Source of the DNA: Serratia marcescens
GTDB taxonomy: Bacteria; Pseudomonadota; Gammaproteobacteria; Enterobacterales; Enterobacteriaceae
Direction: 5' to 3'
Length of the DNA stretch: 64,000 nt
NCBI GenBank assembly: GCA_015548865.1
Contig: JADMXW010000005.1
Span: 186,001 to 250,000, forward strand
This document shows, in pieces, positions 39,551 through 52,294 of this stretch. The translations under genes and the position numbers were made by a program. The notes under the pieces are model-generated. The model did no database searches and was not told the origin of the DNA. It saw nothing but the letters and a program-made list of their open reading frames with translations. How positions within the stretch are numbered: the stretch's first letter is position 1; every line of letters starts with the position of its first letter.

Positions 39551-40480
39551 TCAGGCCATAGAGCGCAACCAATCCAGCAAATCTGCTTGAAAAGTATCAG
39601 GAAATAAAGGAGAAGGCGACAACAAACAGTAACAGGATCCCTCCTCAACAAATCCCAATGGCGCAACCAGAACACCGCTGGCAATATCATCTCTAACCAA
39701 TTGCCATGGCCCAATGGCAACCCCTAATCCGGCAACAGCAGCCTGTAAACTGAAATAGAAATGCTCGAAAGTTTGCCCACCGCTTTCAATAAATGAGTAT
39801 TGTGTTATTTCACTCCACGTTTCCCAAGCGCTCAAGCGGGTGCGGCTGTGTAGCCGAGGCGCGTCGTCTCGCAATGACAACCCGTTTTCACCGAGAGAAA
39901 ACCAAGCATCAATCTTATCAGGTCGGCACACTGGCCCGACTTTTTCGCTAAACAAGCCTTCTGCATGGTAACCATCAGGTAATGGGAAATCATCGCGCCG
40001 AATGGCTAAATCAATGCCTGCATGAAATGAAAATGCGCCTCCGCCAGCAACGAGATGAATATCCCTATCTGGATGTTTTGCCTGAAATGCAGGCCAACGA
40101 GGAATAAGCCAACGCATAAGCAATGTAGGTTCACATGACACGACCCACCGCCGTTGCTGACGCGCGCGGGCACGAAGTTCGCTGGTGGCACGCTGCATTA
40201 CTGTCAGCCCTTCATGTACCGCCTGCGCTAACGAGCGCCCCTCTTGAGTAAGAAAAACGCGGCGGCTGCGTCTTTCAAACAGAGCAACCCCTAAATCATC
40301 CTCCAACATACGCACCGCACGACTAATCGCACCGTGCGTTAAATGCAACTCTTCGGCCGCTCTCGTGAAGTTTTCCAATCGAGCTGCTGCTTCAAAACAG
40401 CGCAATGCTATCAGTGAAGGGAGTCGGGTCTGATTTACATCAGATGGTGAGTTTAACTCACCATTATGGTCAGAAATCAT
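39551..40480 (-). CDS. LysR-family transcriptional regulator (GcvA-like)
   Basis: 309 aa. The winged HTH covers about residues 20-80 (SLIALRCFEAAARLENFTRA, then LHLTHGAISRAVRMLEDDLG), followed by a linker and an effector-binding domain. The PSLIALRCFEAAAR opening and overall length resemble GcvA/AmpR-type regulators. It is divergent from a LysE exporter with 66 bases between the start codons, so it probably regulates that gene and itself in response to an amino acid. An extra ~15 residues precede the usual start; a downstream start is possible. Confidence 0.88.
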   Translation of the reverse strand: MISDHNGELNSPSDVNQTRLPSLIALRCFEAAARLENFTRAAEELHLTHGAISRAVRMLEDDLGVALFERRSRRVFLTQEGRSLAQAVHEGLTVMQRATSELRARARQQRRWVVSCEPTLLMRWLIPRWPAFQAKHPDRDIHLVAGGGAFSFHAGIDLAIRRDDFPLPDGYHAEGLFSEKVGPVCRPDKIDAWFSLGENGLSLRDDAPRLHSRTRLSAWETWSEITQYSFIESGGQTFEHFYFSLQAAVAGLGVAIGPWQLVRDDIASGVLVAPLGFVEEGSCYCLLSPSPLFPDTFQADLLDWLRSMA

Positions 40481-40546
40481 CGTTAGTTATCCCTGTATAG
40501 TTTGCATAGCATATTGATATCTAATTTGATATTCAAAAGGTAATGT

Positions 40547-41158
40547 ATGGTCGAGTATCTTGCCGTATTCACAATCACACTGTTTGCCGTTATTAGCCCT
40601 GGGCCTGATTTTGCTATGGTGACACGCAATAGCCTGATGCTGTCGCGCCGGGCAGGAATATTCACAGCGTTGGGGATTGGTGGGGGGATACTGGTCCATG
40701 TAACCTATACCTTGATCGGTATTGGTTTGATCATTCAGCAATCACTGTGGCTGTTCAATATGATCAAACTGATTGGAGCAGCGTACCTTATCTGGTTAGG
40801 TATAAAGATGTTACGTGCCAAACCGACCAGCGAACAGACAGACATGGGCGTTGCCTCTGTCTCCGATTGGGTAGCGTTACGCACAGGTTTCCTCACTAAT
40901 GCATTAAATCCCAAAGCGACAGTATTCATCGTCAGCCTGTTTATGCAGGTGGTAAGCCCCCAGACGCCGTTAGCGGTACAGATCGGTTACGGCATTTTTA
41001 TCTCTGTAGCGCACATTTCATGGTTTTGCCTGGTCGCCTTGTTCTTCTCCTCTGGCTCAATACGTGAACGGCTGCTCGACGTGCGCCATTGGATCGACAG
41101 AACCTTTGGGGGAATCTTGGTTGGGTTGGGGGTGTTGCTGGCTCTAGCGCGGCGTTGA
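40547..41158 (+). CDS. LysE/RhtB-family amino-acid exporter
   Basis: 203 aa, six membrane segments. The N-terminal VISPGPDFAMVTRNSLMLSRRAGIFTALGI is the family signature (ISPGP motif), and FLTNALNPKATVFIVSLFMQ is the central one. Members export homoserine, threonine, lysine, leucine or similar residues. AAAAGGT precedes the ATG. It is paired with the divergent LysR gene and sits between glmS and pstS, where Escherichia coli has no such insertion. Confidence 0.92.
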   Translation: MVEYLAVFTITLFAVISPGPDFAMVTRNSLMLSRRAGIFTALGIGGGILVHVTYTLIGIGLIIQQSLWLFNMIKLIGAAYLIWLGIKMLRAKPTSEQTDMGVASVSDWVALRTGFLTNALNPKATVFIVSLFMQVVSPQTPLAVQIGYGIFISVAHISWFCLVALFFSSGSIRERLLDVRHWIDRTFGGILVGLGVLLALARR

Positions 41159-41170
41159 ATGCTTAGCACA

Positions 41171-41199
41171 TAAAAAAACCTGCCCAGAAAGGGCAGGTC
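41171..41199 (-). terminator. Terminator downstream of glmS
   Basis: ACCTGCCC and GGGCAGGT form the stem; on the minus strand it is followed by seven Ts. It lies 21 bases past the glmS stop and may also serve the convergent lysE-type gene. Confidence 0.9.
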
Positions 41200-41219
41200 T
41201 TAGCATAATAATCGGGCAG

Positions 41220-43052
41220 TTACTCCACCGTAACCGATTTCGCCAGATTACGCGGTTGGTCAACGTCAGTACCTTTAATCAGCGCCACGTGGTAAGAAAG
41301 CAGCTGCAACGGCACGGTGTAGAAGATGGGGGCAATTACTTCTTCCACATGCGGCAACGGAATGATGCGCATATTTTCGCTGCTGGTAAAACCCGCCTCT
41401 TCGTCGGCAAACACATAGAGTTCGCCGCCACGCGCACGCACTTCTTCGATGTTGGATTTCAGTTTTTCCAACAACTCATTGTTTGGCGCAACCACAACAA
41501 CAGGCATATCCGCATCAATCAGCGCCAGAGGTCCATGCTTCAACTCACCCGCAGCATAGGCTTCCGCATGGATGTAAGAGATCTCTTTGAGCTTCAGCGC
41601 CCCTTCCATCGCAATAGGGTACTGATCGCCGCGTCCCAAGAACAACGCATGGTGCTTATCAGAGAAACCTTCTGCCAGAGACTCAATCAGTTTGTCTTGC
41701 GAGAGCATTTGCTCGATACGCGCAGGCAATGCTTGTAAGCCATGGACAATATCATGCTCAATATTTGCATCCATGCCACGCAAGCGACCGATACGAGCTA
41801 CCAACATCAGCAGCACCGTTAACTGGGTGGTGAACGCCTTAGTGGACGCCACGCCAATTTCCGTACCGGCTTTGGTCATCAGCGCCAAATCAGATTCACG
41901 TACCAGAGACGATCCCGCCACATTACAAATTGCCAGCGATCCCAAATAACCCAGCTCTTTGGACAAGCGCAAAGCTGCCAGCGTGTCCGCCGTTTCACCA
42001 GACTGGGAGAGGGTGATCATCAGACTATTGGCGCGAACCGCTGGTTTGCGATAGCGAAATTCCGATGCGATTTCCACATCACAAGGGACACCCGCCAATG
42101 CTTCAAACCAGTAACGAGAAACCATGCCCGAGTTATAGGAAGTACCGCAGGCAATAATCTGAATATGCTGCACCTTGGCCAGCAGTTCGTCCGCCTTAGG
42201 ACCCAGTTCAGACAGGTTCACTTCACCGTGGCTAAAACGCCCTTCCAGGGTGTTTTTGATCGCCATTGGCTGTTCGTAAATTTCTTTCTGCATGTAATGG
42301 CGGTAAGCGCCTTTGTCACCCGCATCGTAATTGACTTTAGATTCAATTTCTTCACGTTCAACTAAATCGCCTGCGCGGTTGAAAACACGCACGGTACGGC
42401 GCGTCACCTCAGCCACATCCCCTTCTTCCAGGAACATAAAGCGGCGAGTCACCGGCAACAAGGCCAGTTGGTCAGAAGCGAGGAAGTTTTCCCCCATGCC
42501 GCGACCAATCACCAGCGGACTACCGGAACGGGCAGCCACCAGCACACTCGGATCGCGACTGTCCATCACCACCATCCCGTAAGCGCCACGCAACTGCGGG
42601 ATCACGCGTTTTACCACGTCAACCAACGCGCCGCCGGTTTGTTGCTGTTCCCAATGCACCAAATGTGCAACCACTTCAGTATCGGTTTCAGAGACAAAAC
42701 GGTAGCCGCGCTCAATCAACGTTTCACGCAGTGGTTCGTGGTTTTCGATTATGCCGTTATGAACAATAATGATAGGGCCGGAAACATGGGGGTGAGCATT
42801 CTCTTCTGAAGGCTCACCGTGCGTTGCCCAACGGGTATGGGCAATGCCCGTACCGCCCGCCAGCGGATGTTCTTCCACTGCTTGTGCCAACATCTGCACT
42901 TTACCCAAACGACGAACGCGGGCAACGTGCCCTTCGCTGTCAACCACTGCTAGCCCCGCAGAGTCATAACCACGGTACTCAAGGCGGCGAAGCCCTTCTA
43001 ACAGAATTTCAGAAATATCGCGTTGCGCAACTGCACCTACAATTCCACACAT
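41220..43052 (-). CDS. glmS: Glutamine--fructose-6-phosphate aminotransferase (isomerizing)
   Basis: 610 aa including Met. The N-terminal Cys nucleophile is in [12 protein letters not shown], the glutaminase domain shows [19 protein letters not shown], and two SIS domains follow ([24 protein letters not shown]). The C-terminus [10 protein letters not shown] is invariant. It makes glucosamine-6-phosphate, the entry step to UDP-GlcNAc. It lies downstream of glmU in the same transcript, as in other enterobacteria where GlmZ sRNA controls it post-transcriptionally. The glmZ gene is not in the window. Confidence 0.98.
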   Translation of the reverse strand: MCGIVGAVAQRDISEILLEGLRRLEYRGYDSAGLAVVDSEGHVARVRRLGKVQMLAQAVEEHPLAGGTGIAHTRWATHGEPSEENAHPHVSGPIIIVHNGIIENHEPLRETLIERGYRFVSETDTEVVAHLVHWEQQQTGGALVDVVKRVIPQLRGAYGMVVMDSRDPSVLVAARSGSPLVIGRGMGENFLASDQLALLPVTRRFMFLEEGDVAEVTRRTVRVFNRAGDLVEREEIESKVNYDAGDKGAYRHYMQKEIYEQPMAIKNTLEGRFSHGEVNLSELGPKADELLAKVQHIQIIACGTSYNSGMVSRYWFEALAGVPCDVEIASEFRYRKPAVRANSLMITLSQSGETADTLAALRLSKELGYLGSLAICNVAGSSLVRESDLALMTKAGTEIGVASTKAFTTQLTVLLMLVARIGRLRGMDANIEHDIVHGLQALPARIEQMLSQDKLIESLAEGFSDKHHALFLGRGDQYPIAMEGALKLKEISYIHAEAYAAGELKHGPLALIDADMPVVVVAPNNELLEKLKSNIEEVRARGGELYVFADEEAGFTSSENMRIIPLPHVEEVIAPIFYTVPLQLLSYHVALIKGTDVDQPRNLAKSVTVE

Positions 43053-43202
43053 GGATGTGTATTCCTATACGCGTGACATATTGTGTCACTTTCGACGTCT
43101 TTGACCTGATCGTGCCGGTTTTTCCGGCGTCCCCGAGCCTTGTAGAGAGTTGGGGATTATTATGTTTTGCGTAGTGCTTTAGCCTAAAACACTGAGCAAA
43201 AC

Positions 43203-43224
43203 CGCCTCCACGAGTCGGGAGGCG
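43203..43224 (-). terminator. Hairpin in the glmU-glmS spacer
   Basis: CGCCTCC and GGAGGCG are perfect 7-base arms around an 8-base loop, followed on the minus strand by GTTTTG. It may attenuate glmS or mark the 3' end of a processed glmU message. Confidence 0.6.
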
Positions 43225-43246
43225 ATAACATTTTTTTCTTAACGGA

Positions 43247-44620
43247 CTATTTTTTCTTAACGGGCCGTTCCCAACCAGAAATATGGCGCTGTTTCACGCG
43301 GCTTATCACCAACGCATTCTCTTCCACATCACGCGTTACCGTGGTACCCGCACCAATGGTTGCGCCACTGGCGACTGTCACAGGGGCCACCAGTTGACTG
43401 TCAGAACCGACAAAAACCCGATCGCCGATCACGGTTTTGTGCTTGTTGGCACCGTCATAGTTACAGGTGATGGTACCCGCGCCAATGTTCACATCATCGC
43501 CAATTTCAGCATCACCAAGATAGGTTAAATGCCCCGCTTTAGAACCCTTACCCAAACGCGCCTTTTTCATCTCGACAAAATTACCGACATGCGCTCCCTG
43601 TGCCAGCTCAGCCCCAGGCCTCAAGCGTGCGAACGGTCCCACCGTACAGTCTGCTTCCAGAACTGCATTTTCTAACACGGTGTAAGGACTGAGGATACAT
43701 CCATCTCCAATAACGCTGTCTTTGATGACACAGCCCGCACCAATCTCAACGCGGTTACCCAAAACCACCTGACCTGCAAGAATCACATTCGCATCAATAC
43801 TAACATCACGTCCATGCGTTAATGTCCCACGCAGATCAAAACGCGTTGGATCGAATAACATGACGCCCGCCAGCAGCAGCTTATTGGCCTGTTCCCGTTG
43901 GAACACGCGCTCCAGTGTCGCCAGTTGCAAGCGATTATTAACCCCTTCCACTTCGCTCAGATTATCGGGATGCACCGCTTCAACACGACGGCCTTCCGAT
44001 GCAGCCATGGCGATAATGTCCGTGATGTAATACTCGCCTTGAGCGTTGTTATTGTTTAACTGGCTTAACCAGCGTTTCAGATCCTGACCGTTTGCAGCCA
44101 GAATACCCGTGTTAATTTCATTAATCTGGCGCTGCTGTTCTGTTGCATCTTTATGTTCGACAATCCCGACAACAGATCCTTTCTCATCACGCACAATGCG
44201 GCCATAACCGGTAGGATCGTCCAGTTTCACCGTCAGAAGCGCAATCCCCCCCTGTGGCTTAGCCGCCAACAAACGTGCCAGTGTAGCGGGTGATATCAAG
44301 GGGACATCGCCGTAAAGCATCAGAATATCTTCGTCATCAGCAAAGAACGGTGCGGCCTGCTGCATGGCGTGCCCAGTACCGAGCTGCTCCGCTTGCAGTA
44401 CCCAATTCAAATCTGGATGAGTTAACCTGCTTTTCAGTAAATCTCCACCGTGTCCGTAAACCAAATGCACCTGTTTGGCACCCGTTTCCATTGCTGCATC
44501 AATCACATGCTGAACCATCGGTTTGCCCGCGAGAGGATGAAGCACTTTTGGAAGATCGGAATACATGCGTGTTCCTTTGCCAGCGGCAAGGATAACCACG
44601 CTCATGACACTGTTAGACAT
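43247..44620 (-). CDS. glmU: Bifunctional UDP-GlcNAc pyrophosphorylase / GlcN-1-P acetyltransferase
   Basis: 457 aa from the ATG at 44620 ([20 protein letters not shown]); 14 upstream codons lack homology. The N-terminal nucleotidyltransferase has [15 protein letters not shown] and [10 protein letters not shown]. The C-terminal half is a left-handed beta helix of hexapeptide repeats with the acetyl-CoA site ([31 protein letters not shown]). It catalyses the last two steps to UDP-GlcNAc in the cytoplasm. First gene of glmUS; the atp operon is normally adjacent but here pelX and an orphan gene intervene. Confidence 0.98.
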   Translation of the reverse strand: MSNSVMSVVILAAGKGTRMYSDLPKVLHPLAGKPMVQHVIDAAMETGAKQVHLVYGHGGDLLKSRLTHPDLNWVLQAEQLGTGHAMQQAAPFFADDEDILMLYGDVPLISPATLARLLAAKPQGGIALLTVKLDDPTGYGRIVRDEKGSVVGIVEHKDATEQQRQINEINTGILAANGQDLKRWLSQLNNNNAQGEYYITDIIAMAASEGRRVEAVHPDNLSEVEGVNNRLQLATLERVFQREQANKLLLAGVMLFDPTRFDLRGTLTHGRDVSIDANVILAGQVVLGNRVEIGAGCVIKDSVIGDGCILSPYTVLENAVLEADCTVGPFARLRPGAELAQGAHVGNFVEMKKARLGKGSKAGHLTYLGDAEIGDDVNIGAGTITCNYDGANKHKTVIGDRVFVGSDSQLVAPVTVASGATIGAGTTVTRDVEENALVISRVKQRHISGWERPVKKK

Positions 44621-44963
44621 GCACCACCCTGATAAAACGAATTGATAGCCCACCGGATCCAATTGAATGAAAGTAAACCCGTTATCGACGCGGATTACTA
44701 CATATTTTTCAACGAAAAATACCGTCCCGTTGCGCCGGACAAGGAAAAGAAGAATGCTTTAATTCTACCCCGTGCAGATGGTTTCTTTTATTCATTTTTC
44801 TCTGAAAAGTGGCTAAAACACAGTAATGGATATTGAATTCAGGTTTCAGAAAAAACAGACTTTCGTTCTATATGTTTCCATTTGTGACAAACACAAAAGA
44901 AACAGCGTTTCATTTTTGTCATTATAGTCCCACAACTCAATAATCAATACCCAAGGGGATATA
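44621..44963. promoter_or_regulatory. Divergent control region of glmU and pelX
   Basis: 343 bp. The right third is the pelX promoter, with a KdgR-like box and, just before it, TTGTGACAAACACAAA, which resembles a weak CRP site. The left part must carry the glmU promoter; I cannot assign its elements. Confidence 0.6.
44895..44917 (+). promoter_or_regulatory. KdgR-type operator upstream of pelX
   Basis: The centre GAAACAGCGTTTC lies within A/T-rich flanks AAAA and ATTTTT. This agrees with the KdgR consensus of AATGAAAC-type half-sites around three bases. It lies 47-69 bases before the ATG. Confidence 0.75.
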
Positions 44964-47162
44964 ATGAAACTCAGTGCTTTACGGCTTGCCACGGTAGCCC
45001 TGGCGCCGTCCTTTCTGTTCCTTAGCTTGACAGCACACGCAACTGAACAACCCGCTCCTGTATGGCATAGCATCGCCTTCGGCCAGTCAACCGACGTTAA
45101 CTTCTCCTCCAACGTTCTGCCAGAAAAGGTTGGCGTTAACGATGTCACCATCAATGGCAAAAAGCTAACTGTTGAGGATAAAGCAGACCTCTCAGCCCCA
45201 ATCACCATCGAAAGTCGCGGCGGTAAAATCGCCAATACGCACGATGGGCTAACTTTCTTCTACACAACGTTACCTGCCAATGTGAACTTCACCTTGCAAG
45301 CGACCGTGACAGTCGATCAGTTTGGCCCAGAAAATGGTGCTAAACCGGCCGCACAAGAAGGGGCCGGGATTCTGGTGCGCGATATTCTTGGTGCTCCGCG
45401 TCAAAACCCGTTGAAGGAAGGCTATGAGGAGTTCCCCGCCGCCTCCAACATGGTGATGAATGCCATCATGACGCAGGATAAGAAATCCCATACCGAAGTT
45501 CGGTTGCAGGCTATCGTCCGTAACGGCGTGATGCAACCATGGGGCAATGCGGGTGCCAAGATAACCAAAACCAATATTCAGGAAAAAATTAATTTGGAGC
45601 AAACCCCTTCTTTCCGTATGAAGGTGGAACGTACCAATGAGGGTTTTGTAACGTCCTATGCGCCAAAAGACAGCGATAACTGGGTAACCAAAGATGTGAA
45701 AGGTGCAGACCTGGTCACTAAACTGGACAAAGACCATTACTATGTAGGCTTCTTTGCTTCGCGTAACGCCAAGATAACCGTCAGTGACGCCCAGTTAACA
45801 ACATCCCCAGCACAAACCAAGGCTTCGCCGGAATTCAAATTTGCCGCTTTTGCTCCGGTATTGCAGGTAACATCCTCCACCAAGAGTGTGAGTGACAACT
45901 ATGACGTACAGGTGCGCGCTAACTACGCCGGTACAGTTACGATCACTCAAGGTGACAAAGCGCTGGGCGGTGCACATGCCATTAAAGCGGGTGAGACACT
46001 GAGCGTTCCAGCCAAACTGAGTGCAGGAAATGATTTCAAAATCGCTTATCTGCCAACAGAGGGTGATGACAAAGCAGCGAAAGAAGCCGCGTTTAGCGTA
46101 GAGAAAGTCAAATTGGCAGATGCCAAAAATGTCTATGTCTCTGCACAAGGTCAGGCAAGTAACGATGGCAGCAAAAATGCTCCGTTAGATTTCACAACCG
46201 CAATTAGCGTATTGCCAGCAGGAGCAACCTTATGGCTAGCAGACGGCGATTACAGTGCTTCTTCTATTCCCGTCAGCGCCAGCGGCAGTCAGAAAGCGCC
46301 GAAAAAACTGTTCGCTCAGGGCAAAAAAGCAGTGATTCACGGGCTGCAGTTGAACGCCAACTACTGGCATGTGAAAGGCATCGAAATCACTGAGAAGCCA
46401 TTCCGTATTGAAGGCAGCTACAACACCATCGAACAGGTTCTGGCGCACCATTGTGATGATACTGGTATTCAGGTTTCCTCTTCCGGTGATGTAGGTCGTC
46501 CGCTGTGGGCCAGCCATAACCTGATTTTGAACTCAGAATCACACAGTAACCAAGACCCAGGCAAAATCAACGCCGACGGTTTCGCGGTCAAAATGCGTGT
46601 AGGTGAAGGCAACGTGATCCGTGGCGCTTTCTCTCACAACAATATTGATGATGGCTTCGACCTGTTTAACAAGATTGAAGACGGCGCTAATGGCGTTGTG
46701 GTGATCGAGAATTCAATTGCCATGAATAACACCAGCAACGGCTTCAAAATGGGTGGTGAAGGACAGCCCGTGGCACACAAGGTGAAAAACAGCATCGCTG
46801 TTGGCAACCAATTGGATGGTTTTACTGATAACTTTAACCCCGGTGCATTGGTGGTAGAAAACAACACGGCGCTGGATAACCAACGCTTCAACTTTATTTT
46901 CCGCCCAAGCCCTTACTCTGGCCCGGAAAAACAAGGTGTGTTTAAAAACAACGTTTCCCTGAAAACCAAAGAAGGCAAGTACGACGACGCCGTGGTGGGT
47001 AATGTGGACAACAGCAACTTCTTTATCAAAGATGGTCGCTCTGTTAACGCCCAAGGGAAAGAGATCACCGTGAAAGATTTTATTTCTGTAGCTGTGCCGG
47101 AAACCTTCACGCGTGATGCGAAAGGTAATCTGGTACTGGGTGATTTCCTGAAGAAGAAGTAA
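44964..47162 (+). CDS. pelX: Exo-poly-galacturonate lyase PelX (PL9 family)
   Basis: 732 aa, near the 748 aa of Dickeya PelX. The signal peptide ends about residue 26 (AHA). The N-terminal ~400 residues form two beta-sandwich modules, and the PL9 parallel beta helix starts near KNVYVSAQGQASNDGSKNAP. Conserved catalytic-face segments are HCDDTGIQVSS, NSESHSNQDPGKINADGFAV and NIDDGFDLFNKIEDG, with the Asp clusters that bind calcium and the Lys that acts as base. It cleaves unsaturated digalacturonate from pectate chain ends, typically in the periplasm after uptake of oligomers. The KdgR box implies induction by pectin catabolites. A neighbouring AT-rich gene converges on it. Confidence 0.95.
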   Translation: MKLSALRLATVALAPSFLFLSLTAHATEQPAPVWHSIAFGQSTDVNFSSNVLPEKVGVNDVTINGKKLTVEDKADLSAPITIESRGGKIANTHDGLTFFYTTLPANVNFTLQATVTVDQFGPENGAKPAAQEGAGILVRDILGAPRQNPLKEGYEEFPAASNMVMNAIMTQDKKSHTEVRLQAIVRNGVMQPWGNAGAKITKTNIQEKINLEQTPSFRMKVERTNEGFVTSYAPKDSDNWVTKDVKGADLVTKLDKDHYYVGFFASRNAKITVSDAQLTTSPAQTKASPEFKFAAFAPVLQVTSSTKSVSDNYDVQVRANYAGTVTITQGDKALGGAHAIKAGETLSVPAKLSAGNDFKIAYLPTEGDDKAAKEAAFSVEKVKLADAKNVYVSAQGQASNDGSKNAPLDFTTAISVLPAGATLWLADGDYSASSIPVSASGSQKAPKKLFAQGKKAVIHGLQLNANYWHVKGIEITEKPFRIEGSYNTIEQVLAHHCDDTGIQVSSSGDVGRPLWASHNLILNSESHSNQDPGKINADGFAVKMRVGEGNVIRGAFSHNNIDDGFDLFNKIEDGANGVVVIENSIAMNNTSNGFKMGGEGQPVAHKVKNSIAVGNQLDGFTDNFNPGALVVENNTALDNQRFNFIFRPSPYSGPEKQGVFKNNVSLKTKEGKYDDAVVGNVDNSNFFIKDGRSVNAQGKEITVKDFISVAVPETFTRDAKGNLVLGDFLKKK

Positions 47163-47244
47163 AAAACGCTTCGAAAAATAAATCCTAATGTAGAAGCTAA
47201 AATGATGCCGATTTATTATAAAAGAATCGGCATCATTTATATTA

Positions 47245-47784
47245 TCAGCCAAATTGAATAGAACTTTTATTGTATGTTAGTGCAGGAACTTGCTCACGTT
47301 CACCTTCCCGCACAGCCGCAAGGCTCTCCAAATCACCATAGAGGCTGCTTGAATGATGAAGCCACAAGGCTTTATCAACTTCACCATTTGCAAACCCCTT
47401 ATACTCTTTAGATTTTCCAATTTCATCATTGAGCTCAAAGATAGTATTTAGTTTTTGAATATATCTATCTCTATCAACTTCGGTACAATTGGCCTTCAAC
47501 CTTCCAAAAACGTGATCTGTATTTTCATTAACCACTTCAAAAACATCATTTCTCATTTTACTGACATCATTCATAAATGCTTTAATTTCCACAGCAATTT
47601 CATCACGTTTTACTTTACTTTCTGCCTTTTCATAATGTTCAACAACCATTTTTATAAATTCTCTTTGAGAGCTATTTGGAATGTGATTTCCATTCAACTC
47701 ACAAACACAGGCATTGCGAGCATTTTCATTAGATTGAGTAAGTAAATTGACTGTTTGTGAAGATAATCCAACGGAATTAATCAT
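47245..47784 (-). CDS. AT-rich orphan protein, possible secreted effector
   Basis: 179 aa, not recognised. The first 25 residues are Ser/Asn/Thr/Gln-rich (MINSVGLSSQTVNLLTQSNE), a composition common in type III secretion signals. The middle (about 45-135) is charged and probably helical, with KMVVEHYEKAESKVKRDEIA and DRDRYIQKLNTIFELNDEIG. There is no membrane segment or Sec signal. GCGAGGG lies eight bases before the ATG. Base composition is much lower in GC than atpC or pelX, which it separates, suggesting transfer. No sequence link to the other orphan genes was seen. Function unknown. Confidence 0.55.
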   Translation of the reverse strand: MINSVGLSSQTVNLLTQSNENARNACVCELNGNHIPNSSQREFIKMVVEHYEKAESKVKRDEIAVEIKAFMNDVSKMRNDVFEVVNENTDHVFGRLKANCTEVDRDRYIQKLNTIFELNDEIGKSKEYKGFANGEVDKALWLHHSSSLYGDLESLAAVREGEREQVPALTYNKSSIQFG

Positions 47785-47903
47785 GTACTATCCCTCGCAA
47801 AAAATTAATAATATATTTATAAAATAGCGAGAGATGAATATACACTCACCTCAAAGATTGAGAGTAAAAGAAATCAACTTAATAAAAAAGTAATTTTATC
47901 TAT

Positions 47904-47933
47904 AAAAAAAGCCGGTCTATTTGACCGGCTTTT
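47904..47933 (-). terminator. Terminator of the atp operon
   Basis: GCCGGTC and GACCGGC form the stem; the minus strand then has seven Ts. It lies 20 bases after atpC. Confidence 0.92.
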
Positions 47934-47952
47934 CATTAACGTTTATTACGCA

Positions 47953-48375
47953 TTACATCGCTTTTTTGGTCAGCTCAATAACACGCAGTTTCGCAATCGC
48001 TTTCGACAATTCAGCGGATGCCTGTGCGAAATCCACATCGCCATGAGAATTGCGAATGTGCTCTTCCGCTTTACGCTTCGATTCCAGCGCGCGCGCTTCA
48101 TCAAGATCCTGCCCACGGATGGCGGTATCGGACAGCACGGTCACGGAGTTCGGTTGCACCTCAAGGACGCCGCCGGACAGATAGATATACTCTTCTTCAC
48201 CGTGTTGCTTAACGATACGCACCATACCAGGTTTAATGGCAGTGAGCAGAGGGGCATGGCCCGGATAAATACCCAGTTCGCCCTCGCTCCCCGTCACCTG
48301 GATCTTCTGCACCAGGCCGGAGAACATTTCCTGTTCTGCGCTAACGACATCCAGATGGTAAGTCATTGCAGCCAT
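47953..48375 (-). CDS. atpC: ATP synthase epsilon subunit
   Basis: 140 aa. The N-terminal beta sandwich starts [20 protein letters not shown] and contains [21 protein letters not shown]. The C-terminal helical hairpin (about 90-140) is the regulatory part that can inhibit rotation. AGGAGG lies five bases before the ATG. Last gene of the atp operon. Confidence 0.97.
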   Translation of the reverse strand: MAAMTYHLDVVSAEQEMFSGLVQKIQVTGSEGELGIYPGHAPLLTAIKPGMVRIVKQHGEEEYIYLSGGVLEVQPNSVTVLSDTAIRGQDLDEARALESKRKAEEHIRNSHGDVDFAQASAELSKAIAKLRVIELTKKAM

Positions 48376-48394
48376 ATCACCCTCCTAACAGGCG

Positions 48395-50688
<2,294 letters not shown>

Positions 50689-50740
50689 CTTTGCATCTCC
50701 TCAATGCCTGAAGGCCTGCCATCAGGCAGGCCTACGGGCG

Positions 50741-52282
50741 TTACCAGGACTGGGTTGCCTTGAAGGTATCAAGGATAGTTTTGAACTTACCCTCGATCTC
50801 ATCGTTATAAGCGCCAGTCTGGTCGATTTGTTGCAGAAGATCGCCGTGCTCGCGGTCGGCATACGCCAACAGCGCCGCTTCGAAGCTGCCTACTTTCGCC
50901 AGTTCTACATCAGCCAGATAGCCACGTTCCGCAGCGAAAAGCACCAGAGACTGCTGCGCAACGGACATTGGCGCATACTGTTTCTGCTTCAGCAATTCGG
51001 TTACTTTCTGACCATGATTCAGCTGCTTACGCGTTGCATCATCCAGATCCGAAGCAAACTGGGAGAACGCAGCCAGTTCACGATACTGCGCCAGTGCGGT
51101 ACGAATACCACCGGACAGTTTCTTCATGATCTTGGTCTGCGCTGCACCGCCCACACGGGATACGGAGATACCAGGGTTAACAGCAGGACGAATACCGGCG
51201 TTGAACAGGTTAGATTCCAGGAAGATCTGACCATCGGTAATCGAGATTACGTTGGTCGGAACGAACGCGGAAACGTCACCCGCCTGAGTTTCGATGATCG
51301 GCAACGCCGTCAATGAACCGGTTTTCCCTTTAACTTCACCCTTGGTAAACGCTTCTACATAATCGGCGTTAACGCGTGCCGCGCGCTCCAGCAAACGGGA
51401 GTGGAGGTAGAAAACGTCGCCTGGGTAAGCTTCACGACCTGGCGGACGACGAAGCAGCAGGGAAATTTGACGATAAGCGACGGCCTGTTTGGACAAGTCA
51501 TCGTAAATAATCAGTGCATCTTCACCGCGGTCACGGAAGTATTCGCCCATCGCACAACCGGCATACGGAGCCAGATATTGCAGTGCGGCAGATTCAGACG
51601 CCGTTGCTACAACAACGATGGTGTTGGCCAATGCGCCGTGCTCTTCCAGTTTACGAACCACGTTGGAGATAGTGGAAGCTTTCTGACCAATAGCGACGTA
51701 CACGCACTTGATGCCGGAATCACGCTGATTGATGATGGCATCAATCGCCAGTGCGGTTTTACCCGTCTGACGGTCACCGATGATCAATTCACGCTGACCA
51801 CGACCAATCGGGATCATGGCGTCAACGGATTTGTAGCCCGTTTGTACCGGTTGATCAACAGATTGACGTTCGATAACGCCCGGTGCGATAGCTTCTACCG
51901 GAGAGAATCCGTCGTTCTCAACCGGGCCTTTGCCGTCGATAGGTGCACCCAGCGTGTTCACCACACGGCCCAACAGACCGCGACCCACTGGCACTTCCAG
52001 AATACGGCCAGTACATTTGACTTTCATGCCTTCGGCAAGGTCAGCGTACGGACCCATCACCACTGCACCTACGGAGTCGCGCTCCAGGTTCAGGGCGATA
52101 GCGTAACGGTTGCCGGGCAGGGAGATCATTTCCCCCTGCATAACATCGGCCAGGCCGTGTACGCGAATGATCCCGTCACTGACGGAAACAATAGTACCTT
52201 CATTGTGAGCTTCGCTCACCACATTGAACTGAGCAATGCGCTGCTTGATCAGTTCGCTGATTTCGGTGGAATTCAGTTGCAT
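50741..52282 (-). CDS. atpA: ATP synthase alpha subunit
   Basis: 513 aa, identical in length to Escherichia coli. The non-catalytic nucleotide site has [20 protein letters not shown]. The arginine finger lies in the [16 protein letters not shown] region. The N-terminus [19 protein letters not shown] binds delta. A 342-codon open frame on the opposite strand at 51401-52429 is a shadow of this biased gene. Confidence 0.98.
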   Translation of the reverse strand: MQLNSTEISELIKQRIAQFNVVSEAHNEGTIVSVSDGIIRVHGLADVMQGEMISLPGNRYAIALNLERDSVGAVVMGPYADLAEGMKVKCTGRILEVPVGRGLLGRVVNTLGAPIDGKGPVENDGFSPVEAIAPGVIERQSVDQPVQTGYKSVDAMIPIGRGQRELIIGDRQTGKTALAIDAIINQRDSGIKCVYVAIGQKASTISNVVRKLEEHGALANTIVVVATASESAALQYLAPYAGCAMGEYFRDRGEDALIIYDDLSKQAVAYRQISLLLRRPPGREAYPGDVFYLHSRLLERAARVNADYVEAFTKGEVKGKTGSLTALPIIETQAGDVSAFVPTNVISITDGQIFLESNLFNAGIRPAVNPGISVSRVGGAAQTKIMKKLSGGIRTALAQYRELAAFSQFASDLDDATRKQLNHGQKVTELLKQKQYAPMSVAQQSLVLFAAERGYLADVELAKVGSFEAALLAYADREHGDLLQQIDQTGAYNDEIEGKFKTILDTFKATQSW

Positions 52283-52294
52283 GCTCCAGTCCCC

